This document shows positions 49,229 to 59,186 of a DNA stretch of 64,000 nt, in pieces. Both the position numbers and the translations under genes were made by a program. The notes below the pieces were generated by a model that made no database searches, had not been told where the DNA came from, and saw nothing but the letters and a program-made list of their open reading frames with translations. Origin of the DNA: Duodenibacillus sp. (GTDB lineage: Bacteria; Pseudomonadota; Gammaproteobacteria; Burkholderiales; Burkholderiaceae_F); NCBI GenBank assembly GCA_017628205.1, contig JAGBZO010000009.1, positions 1-64,000 on the forward strand, written 5' to 3'. Position 1 is the first letter of the stretch, and each line of letters opens with the position of its first letter.

Positions 49229-51196
49229 TTAAGCGGGGTTGGTCGGCGGCTCGCTCGTTTCGGGGCGCTCCGACTGCTCGGGCTCCTCTTCTTGCGTATC
49301 GGGCAACTCTTCGTCCAAGACCTCTTCGCTTTCATCCAAGACTTCGAGCAACTTGGTTTCCAAGATCAGCTCGATGTAGTCGCATCCCAAAACGGCCAAG
49401 CGAATCTTCTGACCGCGATCCAATTCGGGCAAGCCGGGAATGCGTTGCATAAACGGCAAACCTTCGATTCGGACCAACTCTTCTTTGACGACGATGGCTT
49501 CGATTTCGCTCAAACCCTCTTGCTCGATCCAACGCAAACTCCAATAGCGTTCCATCTTGCGTTGGAATTCGTTGAACGTTTCATAGGTCGCGTCGAACTG
49601 GCTGACGATGGTGAAGAAATCCGCATCGTTGCCCATGTAGGCGGGCGCGTACCCCAACGCCGTCGCAATGATTTGACGTTGATTGACCATGTCGACGTAA
49701 CGGCGCAAGGGCGAAGTCGACCAGGCGTAACGCACGACGCCCAAACCGTCGTGCGGCCCCGGGCTCGTGCTCATGCGAACGCGCCCCATGCGTTGGCTGC
49801 GATAGATCCCCGCGACGCCGTGCTCTTCGAGCCAAAGCCCCCACGTCGAGTTGGCGAAAATCATCAGTTCGGCCACCAGCAGATCGATGGGCTCTCCGCG
49901 TGCGCGTCCCTTGAGATGAATCGTCGCGTTTTCACCTTCGCCTTCAAGAGCGAAATACCAGTCGATGCGCCCCTTGGGCTCGGGCTTGCCGCGAACTTCT
50001 TCGCGCTCTGTCAAACGAGCTTTGGCAAAACGCCACAAAAAGCTGATTTCTTGCGCATACGGCACGTCCAACGTATTGGACAAAATCGCCTCTTCCGTTA
50101 CCAGATGGGCAAAGGTTTCGTAGCGCAAATTATCCTTGATCGTGACGGTCTCGACGCGCGTTTCCGTACTGATGACCGCCATCGTGTCGTTCTCGACCGT
50201 CACGTACAACGAAACACAGGGCACGGTTCGTCCCGCGTCCAAACTGGTAGCCTTGATCCAGCACTCGGGCAACATCGTCGTTTTCAGTCCGGGCGCATAG
50301 ACCGTCGACATGCGGGCGCGAGCCGCCTTGTCCACGGGGCTGTCGCGTTCGATAATCAAAGACGGCGCCGCAATGTGAATGCCGATGCGACTTTTGCCCT
50401 CGCCCAAATCCGTGATGCTGGTCGCGTCGTCGATTTCCGTCGTTGACGAATCATCGATGGAGAAGGCTTGCACGTCGGCGTGCGGCAACTCTCCGGCATA
50501 CGTCTTGACCTCATCAAGAGAGCTCGGGAATCCGCGCCCCTGAGGGAAGTTCTCTGCGTAAAAACTGTCGACGTGCCAGTGCCACGGGCTGCGAATCGCT
50601 TGCAACTGCAACAAAAGACGCAAAGGCGATTGACGCGTTTCGGACGAAGCGTCGTTCAATGCCTTCCACTCAATGCCGTTCTTATCGGGGCGCAGCAACA
50701 ACATGAACGGATTCTTTGCGATTTCCTCCGGCAACTGACCTTCGAGCATCATCCGAACCATCTCTTGCCGACGCTCTTCCAGTCGCTTGCGCTTTTCAAC
50801 CGCCTCGAGCGCCCGCTTCAAAATATCTTCCGGCGCACGCTTGTAACGGCCTCGACCCTTGCGATAGAAATAAACGGGATTGGCGTGTAAAGCAATCAAC
50901 GTGGCGGCACTTTCCACCGGACGCGGTTCGGTAAAGTATTCGTTTGCCATATCAGCAAACCCGAATTCGGCATCGTCGACGACTTCCCACAAAAAGCCGG
51001 GATCCATCTCCGCCGCCATCGCGTTGGCTTGCTCGATAAACTGAGCCGCCCCCATCGAGTCGAACTCGAAAAAGACGTGTCCGCCTTTGACCTTGGAACG
51101 ACGCCCCGTCGGCAATTCGACTTGGTAGGCGTTTCCTTCTTTTTTCAGAATCGTTCCCGCTTTAAAGGTGCCGTCTTCCTCAAAAAATAACTGCAT
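49229..51196 (-). CDS. RNB-domain exoribonuclease (RNase II family)
   Basis: The 655-residue protein carries an RNB catalytic domain at about residues 235-550. The acidic catalytic cluster is visible as SIDDSSTTEIDDATSI, followed by GIHIAAPSLII and TVYAPGLKTTMLPE, and later RYAWSTSPLRRYVDMVNQRQI. It lacks the clear N-terminal cold-shock domains of E. coli RNase R, and its N-terminal third is divergent. The usual DxxxDDA pattern is slightly altered. Its C-terminal 30 residues are Glu/Pro-rich. Processive 3'-5' RNA decay is inferred. The ATG at 51196 is preferred to a longer frame; yqiA ends 22 bases upstream. Confidence 0.88.
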   Translation of the reverse strand: MQLFFEEDGTFKAGTILKKEGNAYQVELPTGRRSKVKGGHVFFEFDSMGAAQFIEQANAMAAEMDPGFLWEVVDDAEFGFADMANEYFTEPRPVESAATLIALHANPVYFYRKGRGRYKRAPEDILKRALEAVEKRKRLEERRQEMVRMMLEGQLPEEIAKNPFMLLLRPDKNGIEWKALNDASSETRQSPLRLLLQLQAIRSPWHWHVDSFYAENFPQGRGFPSSLDEVKTYAGELPHADVQAFSIDDSSTTEIDDATSITDLGEGKSRIGIHIAAPSLIIERDSPVDKAARARMSTVYAPGLKTTMLPECWIKATSLDAGRTVPCVSLYVTVENDTMAVISTETRVETVTIKDNLRYETFAHLVTEEAILSNTLDVPYAQEISFLWRFAKARLTEREEVRGKPEPKGRIDWYFALEGEGENATIHLKGRARGEPIDLLVAELMIFANSTWGLWLEEHGVAGIYRSQRMGRVRMSTSPGPHDGLGVVRYAWSTSPLRRYVDMVNQRQIIATALGYAPAYMGNDADFFTIVSQFDATYETFNEFQRKMERYWSLRWIEQEGLSEIEAIVVKEELVRIEGLPFMQRIPGLPELDRGQKIRLAVLGCDYIELILETKLLEVLDESEEVLDEELPDTQEEEPEQSERPETSEPPTNPA

Positions 51197-51218
51197 ACTG
51201 CTAACTTTCACAAAGGAC

Positions 51219-51812
51219 TCAGCGCGCCAGCGGCTTATAGTCACCGCCAGTCGCAAAATCAACTACATCGTCGACCATGGTCGCAAAATCCGAAATTCCA
51301 TGGTCGCTTCCTTCCACAACATGGCATCGATTGCCGGGGAATCGCTCGAGCGTTTGCCGATAATCGACCACGGCGTCTCCTGTCGTGACTATAACAAGTC
51401 TCTTATCGTCCGACACGGGAATCGACGCATTCATACGGTTCAACATGGTCCCAAACTCGGCTTTGACGTCAAACGTTCTGTCCGAATCGTACAAACGTTG
51501 CACGCCGACATACCGAGAAAGAATTTCCCAAGGGCGCGTGGCGGGGTTTAACAATACCGATCGGACCGGATAACGAGAAGCGAACCAAGCGGCATAAAAC
51601 CCGCCCAAGCTTGCGCCGACAACGGCCACTTGACTCATGTCGCGCCCTTGGGCCCAGTGTGACAGGCATTGAGCAACCTCGTCGGGCGACATCGTCAGAT
51701 CGGGGGCATACAAAGTCAATCCTCGACTTTCAAGCGCCTTTGCGAGCACTAGCGCTTTCTTTGCCATCGGTGAAGAAAGAAAGCCGTGCAAATAAACAAC
51801 CGTTCGAATCAT
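51219..51812 (-). CDS. YqiA/YcfP-like alpha/beta hydrolase (esterase)
   Basis: The 197-residue protein is an alpha/beta-hydrolase of the YqiA/UPF0227 group. It starts IRTVVYLHGFLSSP with the oxyanion-forming HGF, has the nucleophile elbow VGASLGGFYAAW, a late DYRQTL region and GSDHGISDF supplying the histidine. Esterase activity is inferred. Its ATG overlaps the mpl stop (ATGA), so it is translationally coupled to the peptidoglycan-recycling gene mpl, although no functional link is established. Confidence 0.85.
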   Translation of the reverse strand: MIRTVVYLHGFLSSPMAKKALVLAKALESRGLTLYAPDLTMSPDEVAQCLSHWAQGRDMSQVAVVGASLGGFYAAWFASRYPVRSVLLNPATRPWEILSRYVGVQRLYDSDRTFDVKAEFGTMLNRMNASIPVSDDKRLVIVTTGDAVVDYRQTLERFPGNRCHVVEGSDHGISDFATMVDDVVDFATGGDYKPLAR

Positions 51813-53179
51813 GCTTGTTCCGCTCCCTGCTCCAGTGCCGAAAGTAACTTCTGATGAACGCCGCCGAAACTGCCGTTGCTCATACAAAGAACAACGTCAC
51901 CGGCGCGGCATCGCGCGGCAACGTCACGAACAAGCGCGGCGATGTCTTCCTTATAGTGCGACGTTTTATCTCCAAGCGAAGCGAGCGCCTCGGCCGTATC
52001 CCAGTCCACGCCTTTGCCGGCAAAACAAAAGACCAGATCCGCATCGGCCAACGATTCCGGCAGCCGCGACTTCATCACGCCGAGCTTCATTGTATTGCTG
52101 CGCGGCTCGAGAACGGCCAAAATCCGGCGTTCGTTACCGATTTCGGAACGCAACGCGGCGATGGTTTCCTGAATGGCCGTCGGATGGTGCGCGAAATCGT
52201 CGATGACCGTCACGCCGTTGACGCTGCCCTTGTGTTCCAGACGACGTTTGACGCCGACAAACACGCCGAGCGCCTCCAACGCGATTTCGGGCGCCACGCC
52301 CGCATCGCGGGCGGCGGCTATCGCCGCCAGAGCATTGAGGCGATTGTGTCGCCCCGCCAAGCGCATTTGCAGTCGGCCGTACGTTTGCCCGCCGAACGAC
52401 ACCACACCTTGCGCGTCAATCGACCACCCGCTGGTTGTGTCGAACCGTTCCACGCGACACCATGCCCCTTTGTCGAGCACGCGCTCCAACGCTTCGCATT
52501 GTCCGTTGACGACGGCGAGCCCCGAAGAGGGAATCGTGCGCACCAAATGGTGAAATTGCTTTTCAATGGCGGCCAGATTCTCAAAAATATCGGCGTGATC
52601 GTATTCGAGATTGTTGAGGATGGCCGTTCGCGGACGGTAATGAACGAACTTGCTTCGCTTGTCGAAAAACGCCGTGTCGTATTCGTCGGCTTCGATCACG
52701 AAATGCTTGCCCTTGCCCAAACGGGCGGACACGCCGAAATCTTGGGGAACGCCGCCGACCAAAAAGCCGGGCTCCAAGCCCGCATACTCCAAAATCCAGC
52801 TCAACATGGACGTCGTCGTGGTTTTACCATGGGTGCCGGCAACGGCCAACACATGACGGCCTCGCAAAATGTTCTCGCACATCCACTGCGGGCCGGAAAC
52901 GTACGGCAACCCCGCGTTCAAAATGGCTTCCATCAACGGATTGCCGCGACTAACGACGTTACCGATCACCCATAAGTCCGGCTCGATGGCCAATTGCTCC
53001 GCCCCGAACCCTTGCACAAGCTCGATACCCGCTTGTTGCAATTGGTCGCTCATCGGCGGATAGACGTTGGCGTCGCACCCCGTCACCTTGTGACCGGCCT
53101 GAACGGCCAATTGCGCGACGCCGCCCATGAACGTTCCGCATATACCGAGAATGTGAATGTGCATATCGATTGGCTTCAT
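51809..53179 (-). CDS. mpl: UDP-N-acetylmuramate:L-alanyl-gamma-D-glutamyl-meso-diaminopimelate ligase
   Basis: Mpl attaches recycled murein tripeptide to UDP-MurNAc, returning it to peptidoglycan synthesis. The 456-residue protein is a Mur ligase with the N-terminal HILGICGTFMGGVAQLA, the ATP loop AGTHGKTTTTSML, EADEYDTAFFDKRSKF and the C-terminal VIDDFAHHPTAI. Two starts are possible, ATG at 53179 or 53164 (MHIHILGI, as in E. coli); neither has a strong ribosome binding site. AmpD, another recycling enzyme, is at 58.5-59.2 kb. The next gene, yqiA, overlaps its stop. Confidence 0.96.
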   Translation of the reverse strand: MKPIDMHIHILGICGTFMGGVAQLAVQAGHKVTGCDANVYPPMSDQLQQAGIELVQGFGAEQLAIEPDLWVIGNVVSRGNPLMEAILNAGLPYVSGPQWMCENILRGRHVLAVAGTHGKTTTTSMLSWILEYAGLEPGFLVGGVPQDFGVSARLGKGKHFVIEADEYDTAFFDKRSKFVHYRPRTAILNNLEYDHADIFENLAAIEKQFHHLVRTIPSSGLAVVNGQCEALERVLDKGAWCRVERFDTTSGWSIDAQGVVSFGGQTYGRLQMRLAGRHNRLNALAAIAAARDAGVAPEIALEALGVFVGVKRRLEHKGSVNGVTVIDDFAHHPTAIQETIAALRSEIGNERRILAVLEPRSNTMKLGVMKSRLPESLADADLVFCFAGKGVDWDTAEALASLGDKTSHYKEDIAALVRDVAARCRAGDVVLCMSNGSFGGVHQKLLSALEQGAEQA

Positions 53180-53249
53180 CTACAATGATTGTGATCCGAT
53201 AATTGTAGCGCCCGTTCCGGGTAGCGGAACTTTAGAGTGTTGCTCTTCC

Positions 53250-53870
53250 ATGCCCTTCGACACGACCCACAGTTCGATTTTGGCCCAAGAGATGGCCTCT
53301 TTAATCGTTCACGACAACTGCCCGTGGTCGATTGCCCGAGAGAAAGTACGCCAAAACCACGGACTCACCCGTCGCGGCGACGCCTCGCTCATGCCGTCGG
53401 GTGAAATCGTTGAAAGCGCCGTACGAGAGACGTTCAGCATTTTCATGCCGCAAGAACACGCGCGGGTTTTGGACGCATTGCGTCGCAACGCCTGCGACGT
53501 CATGACGCTCTTGAATGATTTTCCCGTATTTTTAAGCGGCGCGGTACTTAACGGCGCCGCCAACCGTGAAAGCAGTATCGTTATGGACGTCTTTCACGAC
53601 GACGTCAAAGCCGTGGAAATCGCGCTGATGGACGTGGGCGTCGATTTCGAAGCCATCGATCCTTTACCCTCCCGACTGCCCGAGCCGTTGGAGTGTTTGG
53701 GATTTGTCATCCCCGTCAGAGAACTCCAACAATTTGTCGGCGTGCGCGTTAACGTCTATGAATCGCACGTCCTATCGCGCAATCCTTACAAGCGCGAGCC
53801 CGATCCGTGGCAAAACGCATGGGAAAGCGCAGGCCGAATCGACTTGAACGAGCTCAAACGGCATTTGTAA
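53250..53870 (+). CDS. Conserved hypothetical protein, divergent from mpl
   Basis: I do not recognise a defined family. The product of about 206 residues begins at an ATG at 53250; a longer frame reaches back into the mpl promoter. It is soluble, with no signal peptide or membrane helix. The central part (VFLSGAVLNGAANRESSIVMDVFHDDVKAVEIALMDVGVDFEAI) faintly resembles a nucleotidyltransferase-like or regulatory fold, without complete catalytic motifs. Proteins next to mpl in related genomes are sometimes labelled after Mpl, but nothing in this sequence supports a ligase role. The region before accB follows it. Confidence 0.6.
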   Translation: MPFDTTHSSILAQEMASLIVHDNCPWSIAREKVRQNHGLTRRGDASLMPSGEIVESAVRETFSIFMPQEHARVLDALRRNACDVMTLLNDFPVFLSGAVLNGAANRESSIVMDVFHDDVKAVEIALMDVGVDFEAIDPLPSRLPEPLECLGFVIPVRELQQFVGVRVNVYESHVLSRNPYKREPDPWQNAWESAGRIDLNELKRHL

Positions 53871-54128
53871 AGCCGTTTTCTCTTTCCCATACCATAAATT
53901 GAGATAAAAAGCTCGATCTGCGCCTAAAATTAAACCCTAATAGCCCTTCCGACAGAACGTAAAGATCCGTAACAAGCCAAATTAAAACTTGCAAGAAGTC
54001 GGAAAAAAGATGAAAATCACGGGAAAATAATGGATAATTTTGCTGTTTTAGCGACAGATACCCCCCAAACTCTTTTTTGGCTCCTTTTTTGACGGAGCTT
54101 AACTTTTTTCTAGAAGAAGTAACACATC
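53871..54128. other. AT-rich upstream region of accB
   Basis: These 258 bases are much more AT-rich than their surroundings and should hold the accBC promoter. No clean hexamer pair is evident. A weak hairpin (GCTCC / GGAGC at 54080-54098) followed by TTAACTTTTTT lies about 20 bases before the accB start and could attenuate transcription. I see no gene. Confidence 0.45.
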
Positions 54129-54587
54129 ATGGACCTTCGCAAGATCAAGACGCTGATCGACCTCGTTAGTGACAGCGGCGTAGCCGAATTGGAAATCACG
54201 GAAGGCGACGATCACGTTCGTATCGTCAATCGCAACACCACCGTTGCCGTAGCTCCCGCTGTTGCCGCTCCCGTCGTTGCCGCCCCCGTGGCTCCCGCTC
54301 CCGTAGCCCCCGCACCGGCTCCGGCTCCCGCAGCCGCTCCCGCCGAAGCCGCCAAGCCGACGATCAACTCGCCGATGGTCGGCACGTTCTATCGTGCTCC
54401 CTCTCCCGGCGCCAAGCCCTTCGTCGACGTCGGTCAGAAGGTCAAGGCCGGCGACACGGTCTGCATCATTGAGGCCATGAAGTTGCTCAATGAAATCGAA
54501 GCCGAAACCGACGGCGTCATCACCGAAATCCTCGTTGAAAATGGTTGCCCGGTCGAATTCGGCCAGCCGTTGTTCGTCATCGGTTAA
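54129..54587 (+). CDS. accB: Biotin carboxyl carrier protein of acetyl-CoA carboxylase
   Basis: AccB carries biotin between the carboxylase and transferase halves of acetyl-CoA carboxylase, the first committed step of fatty acid synthesis. The 152-residue protein has a short N-terminal domain ([23 protein letters not shown]), an Ala/Pro-rich flexible linker (about residues 38-76), and the biotinyl domain with the biotinylated lysine K118 in EAMKLLN. It is followed by accC after 33 bases, the conserved accBC operon. Confidence 0.98.
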   Translation: MDLRKIKTLIDLVSDSGVAELEITEGDDHVRIVNRNTTVAVAPAVAAPVVAAPVAPAPVAPAPAPAPAAAPAEAAKPTINSPMVGTFYRAPSPGAKPFVDVGQKVKAGDTVCIIEAMKLLNEIEAETDGVITEILVENGCPVEFGQPLFVIG

Positions 54588-54620
54588 TCGCCTGCTTCGA
54601 TTTTTACTAGCAAGAGCCCT

Positions 54621-55985
54621 ATGTTTGGAAAAATTTTGATTGCTAATCGCGGGGAAATCGCCCTGCGCATTATGCGTGCCTGTCGTGCCATGGGCATCAA
54701 GACCGTCGCCGTTCACTCGACGGCCGACGCCAATGCCATGTACGTTCGACTGGCCGACGAAAGCGTTTGCATCGGCCCCGCCGATTCGACCTCGAGCTAC
54801 TTGAACATCCCCGCCATTATTTCGGCCGCCGAAGTAACGGATGCAGAAGCCATCCACCCCGGTTACGGCTTCTTGGCGGAAAACGCCGATTTTGCCGATC
54901 GTGTCGAAAAAAGCGGTTTTACGTTCATCGGCCCGCGCGGCGACACCATCCGTTTGATGGGCGACAAAGTCAACGCCAAGGAAGCTATGCTTGCTGCTGG
55001 CGTACCCTGCGTTCCCGGCAGTGACGGTGCTCTTCCCGATGATCCCAAGGCCATTCTTGAAATGGCTCGACGCATCGGTTATCCGGTCATCATCAAGGCC
55101 AGCGCCGGCGGTGGCGGTCGCGGCATGCGCGTCGTTCGCACCGAAGCCGCGCTCCTTAACTCCGTCAACACCACGCGAACCGAAGCCAAAGCGGCGTTCG
55201 GTTCCGACAAGGTGTATTTGGAAAAGTTCTTGGAAAATCCGCGACACATTGAAATTCAGGTGCTCTCGGACAATTTCCAAAACGCCGTCTACCTGGGCGA
55301 ACGCGATTGCTCCATGCAACGCCGCAATCAAAAAGTCGTTGAAGAGTCTCCCGCGCCCGGCATTCCCCGCAAGCTGATCGAACGCTTGGGCACGCGTTGT
55401 GTCGAAGCCTGCCGCCGCATCGGTTACCGCGGTGCCGGTACGTTCGAATTCTTGTATGAAAACGGCGAGTTCTACTTCATCGAAATGAACACGCGCGTTC
55501 AAGTGGAACACCCCGTGACGGAATTGGTCACTGGCGTCGACATTATTTCCGAACAAATTCGCATTGCCGCCGGCGAACGCTTGTCCATCAAGCAACGCGA
55601 CATCGAATTCAAGGGTCACGCCATCGAATGCCGCATCAACGCCGAAGATCCCTTCACCTTCCGTCCGAGCCCCGGCAAGGTCACCACGTGGTGCATGCCC
55701 GGCGGTCCCGGCATTCGTTTGGACAGTCATGTTTACGCGGGCTACACCGTACCGCCCTACTATGACAGCATGATCGGCAAACTGATCGCCTACGGCCCCG
55801 ATCGCGAAACGGCATTGGCTCGCATGCGCGTGGCTCTGTCCGAAGTCGCCATCGACGGCATTCGAAGCAACATCCCGTTGCATCGTCGCATTTTGGCCGA
55901 CAGCAAATTTAACGAAGGCGGCACCACCATCCACTATCTGGAAGAGTGCTTGATCAACTGGACCAACGAAAACAAGGACGCCTGA
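54621..55985 (+). CDS. accC: Biotin carboxylase subunit of acetyl-CoA carboxylase
   Basis: AccC carboxylates the biotin on AccB with ATP and bicarbonate. The 454-residue ATP-grasp enzyme begins [32 protein letters not shown] and shows [14 protein letters not shown], the glycine-rich [14 protein letters not shown] loop, [27 protein letters not shown] and ECRINAEDP. Length is as in E. coli (449). The stop overlaps the prmA start by one base (TGATG), so accB, accC and prmA are one transcription unit. Confidence 0.99.
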   Translation: MFGKILIANRGEIALRIMRACRAMGIKTVAVHSTADANAMYVRLADESVCIGPADSTSSYLNIPAIISAAEVTDAEAIHPGYGFLAENADFADRVEKSGFTFIGPRGDTIRLMGDKVNAKEAMLAAGVPCVPGSDGALPDDPKAILEMARRIGYPVIIKASAGGGGRGMRVVRTEAALLNSVNTTRTEAKAAFGSDKVYLEKFLENPRHIEIQVLSDNFQNAVYLGERDCSMQRRNQKVVEESPAPGIPRKLIERLGTRCVEACRRIGYRGAGTFEFLYENGEFYFIEMNTRVQVEHPVTELVTGVDIISEQIRIAAGERLSIKQRDIEFKGHAIECRINAEDPFTFRPSPGKVTTWCMPGGPGIRLDSHVYAGYTVPPYYDSMIGKLIAYGPDRETALARMRVALSEVAIDGIRSNIPLHRRILADSKFNEGGTTIHYLEECLINWTNENKDA

Positions 55986-56884
55986 TGCTTCGTGAAATCA
56001 CCGTTTTGTGTGACGAAAAGCACGCGGAAGAGTTCGGAGACTTATTGATGGATGTCGGCGTCATGTGCGTCACGATCGAAGACGCCGACGCCGACTCGAC
56101 GGACGAACAGCCCTTGTACGGCGAGCCCGGTTTGGAACCGGAAACGTTGGCTTGGCGTCGCTCTCGTTTGCGTTTGTTGGTGGACGACACGTTTGACGCG
56201 GTCACCAACATCGCATTGGCGTCCAAGGCTCTGTCGATCGAAACGCCGGCTATCGAATCCGACTCCAGCGTCCCCAACGAGGACTGGGTCCGTCTGACGC
56301 AAGCCCAGTTCGGCCCGACCAAGGTCAGCGATCGCATGTGGATCGTTCCGACTTGGCATGAACCGCCGAGCGCGGACGCCATCAACATTCGCCTTGATCC
56401 GGGCGTTGCCTTTGGCACGGGTTCGCATCCGACGACGCATTTGTGCTTGCAATGGCTTGACCAGAACTGCCCGGTCGGCGCCTCCGTATTGGACTACGGT
56501 TGCGGCACCGGTATTTTGGCCATCGCAGCCGCCAAGGTTGGCGCCGGTCTCGTCAAGGGAACGGACATCGACCCGCAGGCCGTGGAAGCCGCCCAAACCA
56601 ATGCAACGGAAAACCACGTGCAGGCCGAATTCGTCTTGCCCCACGGCTTGAAGTCCGAGACCTTCGACATTGTTGTCGCCAATATTTTGGCCAATCCTCT
56701 GAAGTTCCTGGCTCCCGCCCTGTTGTCTCGCCTGGCTCCCAACGGCAAGTTGGTCCTGTCCGGCGTGCTCAAGCATCAAGCCGAGGAAGTGATGGACGTG
56801 TACCGTAAGACGGATCCCCAGATCCGTATGAGCGTCTGGCAGGAAGAAAACGGCTGGGTGTGCATTACCGGCCAACGTGCCTGA
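55985..56884 (+). CDS. prmA: Ribosomal protein L11 methyltransferase
   Basis: PrmA trimethylates lysines and the N-terminus of ribosomal protein L11 using S-adenosylmethionine. The 299-residue product has an N-terminal substrate-recognition domain, the inter-domain linker with RLDPGVAFGTGSHPTTHLCLQWL, the SAM-binding motif LDYGCGTGILAIAA, and NILANPLKFLAPAL. Its ATG overlaps the accC stop. A strong terminator follows, ending the accB-accC-prmA operon. Confidence 0.96.
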   Translation: MLREITVLCDEKHAEEFGDLLMDVGVMCVTIEDADADSTDEQPLYGEPGLEPETLAWRRSRLRLLVDDTFDAVTNIALASKALSIETPAIESDSSVPNEDWVRLTQAQFGPTKVSDRMWIVPTWHEPPSADAINIRLDPGVAFGTGSHPTTHLCLQWLDQNCPVGASVLDYGCGTGILAIAAAKVGAGLVKGTDIDPQAVEAAQTNATENHVQAEFVLPHGLKSETFDIVVANILANPLKFLAPALLSRLAPNGKLVLSGVLKHQAEEVMDVYRKTDPQIRMSVWQEENGWVCITGQRA

Positions 56885-56927
56885 TTCCTACGTCGTGGCA
56901 ATTCAAAGGATCCGACAGTACTGAACT

Positions 56928-56965
56928 GATCCCCAATTCTTGGACAAAGAATTGGGGATCTTTTT
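56928..56965 (+). terminator. accB-accC-prmA terminator
   Basis: A 14-bp perfect stem (56928-56941 with 56947-56960) and five-base loop are followed by TTTTT. Confidence 0.95.
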
Positions 56966-57070
56966 ATGCCTTCTCGCTCGGAATCTGTCTCGCTTGAAAC
57001 ACAGCGAACGAAACTTGTCGCCTAACTGAGGTACACTGACCCAATCAACCGATCGCACGAGATACCTTTT

Positions 57071-57889
57071 ATGGCTTTTGTCACCCGCTGCCCTCATTGT
57101 GGCGCCATCTGGCGTCTGCCCGACATTGCAATCGCCCGCACAGGCAACGTCAAATGTTCCGCGTGTTTGCACGATTTTGACGCGATGCAGGACCTGTTGG
57201 AAATGCCCGCGGGCTTTTTCCCCGATGAAAAACGCGAGGACTCCCCCGTCAAACAAGTCCCGTTGCAAACGCAAGAGTCGGACACGAACTCACCTTTGTT
57301 GCATGTCGTGCCTGAAGCGCCCGTCAACATCGGTTCGGTCCCGCACATTGTGCCCGGACAAATGAAAGAGTCCGCGACGTCCTCGAGTGTCGACACCTCC
57401 CGCCTGCTCGAACCGAAAAAACAATCCCGACATCTCGGATCCTTTATCGCCGGGCTCTTGCTGTTGATCATTGCGGCCATTTCCCTGCTGATCTTCAATC
57501 AACAGGTCTTGTCCGTCGCACCACAATTGCAACCGATTTACTCCAAAGTCTGCGCTTACGCTCCTTGTACCGGTTTTTACGAACGCCAAATCGATTCGTT
57601 TGTCGTCAGCAAAACGCAATTGAACAAAATTGACTCGGCCGGCAATCACTTGCTTGACATGACCGTCATCAACGGATCGCCTCGCGCGCAGGCCGTACCG
57701 CACCTGCTGATCGAATTGCTCGACGCCAAAGACACCGTCGTCATGAAGCACACGTTAACCCCCGCCGATTACCTGGAAAATGTCGACGCGGTCAAAAGTC
57801 TGCCGCCGAATCAAAATCTGCCGATTCGCATCACGCTGAAGACGAACGTCGAACCGGTACGCTTCGTTGTCAAGCCGTTCTATCCGTAA
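57071..57889 (+). CDS. Zinc-ribbon and DUF3426 membrane protein
   Basis: The 272-residue protein begins with a MJ0042-type zinc ribbon (TRCPHCGAIWRLPD, then VKCSACLHDFD). Next come a variable linker, one transmembrane helix at about residues 125-145 (SFIAGLLLLIIAAISLLIF) and a C-terminal DUF3426 domain. The tail domain is predicted outside the cytoplasm. Function is unknown. A location just after prmA is frequent in betaproteobacteria. Confidence 0.87.
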   Translation: MAFVTRCPHCGAIWRLPDIAIARTGNVKCSACLHDFDAMQDLLEMPAGFFPDEKREDSPVKQVPLQTQESDTNSPLLHVVPEAPVNIGSVPHIVPGQMKESATSSSVDTSRLLEPKKQSRHLGSFIAGLLLLIIAAISLLIFNQQVLSVAPQLQPIYSKVCAYAPCTGFYERQIDSFVVSKTQLNKIDSAGNHLLDMTVINGSPRAQAVPHLLIELLDAKDTVVMKHTLTPADYLENVDAVKSLPPNQNLPIRITLKTNVEPVRFVVKPFYP

Positions 57890-57913
57890 AAAAGCTCGAG
57901 CATCAGTCCAAAA

Positions 57914-57945
57914 AAAAACCGATTGGAGTTTTCCAATCGGTTTTT
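57914..57945. terminator. Terminator between the DUF3426 gene and yggT
   Basis: AAAAACCGATTGGA and TCCAATCGGTTTTT form a 14-bp perfect stem with a four-base loop. It serves the two convergent genes. Confidence 0.93.
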
Positions 57946-57966
57946 GGTTTTCGGAGCGCCTTCGCT

Positions 57967-58512
57967 TCAGAGCGATGCCATCCCCATACTGAGCGGAACA
58001 ATAAATCGCAACGCCAGATTCAGCGCGATAAACAAGACGATCGGCGTAAGATCAAAGCGGCCGATCGTCGGAATGAATCGGCGCAAAGGACGCAAAAACG
58101 GATTGACCAACGTATGCAACAGCGCCATGTTGCCGCTGTATCGAGCGCTTTGAATAAAACTGAATACGCAATAAATAATCAAACCCCAGATCAACAGATC
58201 GATGGCCCAACGAGCTACCATCGCAAACGGAGCCACGGCGTAAGCCAGCGGCGTCATCGGGTAGCCCGTCACTTCACGCATGACGATCACTTCGACAACG
58301 GCGACAAGAAACGCCGACGCCAACGTCGACCAGTCCCAATTGCCTCGAGGCTTGACGATGTACGCCACCGGATTGACCAACCAATCGGTCAACTTCCATG
58401 CAAAGGCGACGAGGGGATCGCGCGGACTGATGGCCAACGACCACAGGTAAGCCCGCAACAGCAAAAGACTGCCCAACAGTCCCGTAATCAAACTAAACAA
58501 ACTGTACAACAT
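57967..58512 (-). CDS. YggT family membrane protein
   Basis: The 181-residue protein has two YggT repeats, each with hydrophobic helices (LYSLFSLITGLLGSLLLLRAYLW and AIDLLIWGLIIYCVFSFI). The family landmark NPFLRPLRRFIPTIGRFDLTPIVLFIAL is present. YggT proteins are inner-membrane proteins linked to osmotic or division functions in other organisms. The ATG at 58512 is chosen over a longer frame, giving a normal start. It follows ampD on the same strand at 43 bases. Confidence 0.88.
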   Translation of the reverse strand: MLYSLFSLITGLLGSLLLLRAYLWSLAISPRDPLVAFAWKLTDWLVNPVAYIVKPRGNWDWSTLASAFLVAVVEVIVMREVTGYPMTPLAYAVAPFAMVARWAIDLLIWGLIIYCVFSFIQSARYSGNMALLHTLVNPFLRPLRRFIPTIGRFDLTPIVLFIALNLALRFIVPLSMGMASL

Positions 58513-58555
58513 GTCGATTCCAAAATAATGTGAGAGGCAAAATCTGGAAAGGATT

Positions 58556-59182
58556 TTAGACGATGCAACCGCTTCCTTGGCGGATGGCCATTTGCGTTCG
58601 AGCGGCCGCACCGACAAAGGATGGACGACCGAATCGATCGGCGTACAACGACAATTTGTACCAATCGAAATAAGGACCGGGATCGGTTTTACGCCCCGGA
58701 GCGATGTCGCTGTGACCGAGGATGTAGGCGGGATGATGACGAGCGTCAATGGCGCTTAGCAATTCGACCAAACGGTCGTATTGCTTGGCTTCATACGGGA
58801 CGAAATCGCTTCCTTCGAGCTCGATACCGATGGAAAAATCGTTGCACCGCACCCTACCTAGGAATTGACTCACACCGGCGTGCCACGCGCGATCGAGTGT
58901 GCTGACAAACTGATGCACCTCCCCGTCACGGTCAATATAAAAATGACTGGACACTCGCACGCCTTCCAAACTTTTAAGAACGGGAGCCCGATCGACGTCC
59001 AAGTTTCCGACGAAAAACGACTCGACGCAGTGGGTTCTGAATTCGTAAGGCGGCAACGAAATGCCGTGCAAGACGACCATATCGATCGTCGTCCCGTCGG
59101 GGCGTCGATCACAATGCGTCGTCGGATGCAACCGAACGCAATCCTCCGACAACAGCCACCCGTCCTCGTCGATGCGCAACAC
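58556..59182 (-). CDS. ampD: 1,6-Anhydro-N-acetylmuramyl-L-alanine amidase AmpD
   Basis: AmpD is a cytoplasmic zinc amidase that removes peptides from anhydromuropeptides during murein recycling; its loss raises AmpC expression in enterobacteria. The 208-residue product shows the amidase-2 zinc ligands: histidine in VVLHGISLP, histidine in RAWHAGVS and aspartate in KTDPGPYFDW. Conserved NDFSIGIELEG and ILGHSDIAPGRKTDPG complete the fold. It belongs with mltD and mpl to peptidoglycan turnover and sits between a PP0621-like gene and yggT. Confidence 0.96.
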   Translation of the reverse strand: MLRIDEDGWLLSEDCVRLHPTTHCDRRPDGTTIDMVVLHGISLPPYEFRTHCVESFFVGNLDVDRAPVLKSLEGVRVSSHFYIDRDGEVHQFVSTLDRAWHAGVSQFLGRVRCNDFSIGIELEGSDFVPYEAKQYDRLVELLSAIDARHHPAYILGHSDIAPGRKTDPGPYFDWYKLSLYADRFGRPSFVGAAARTQMAIRQGSGCIV

Positions 59183-59186
59183 GGGT

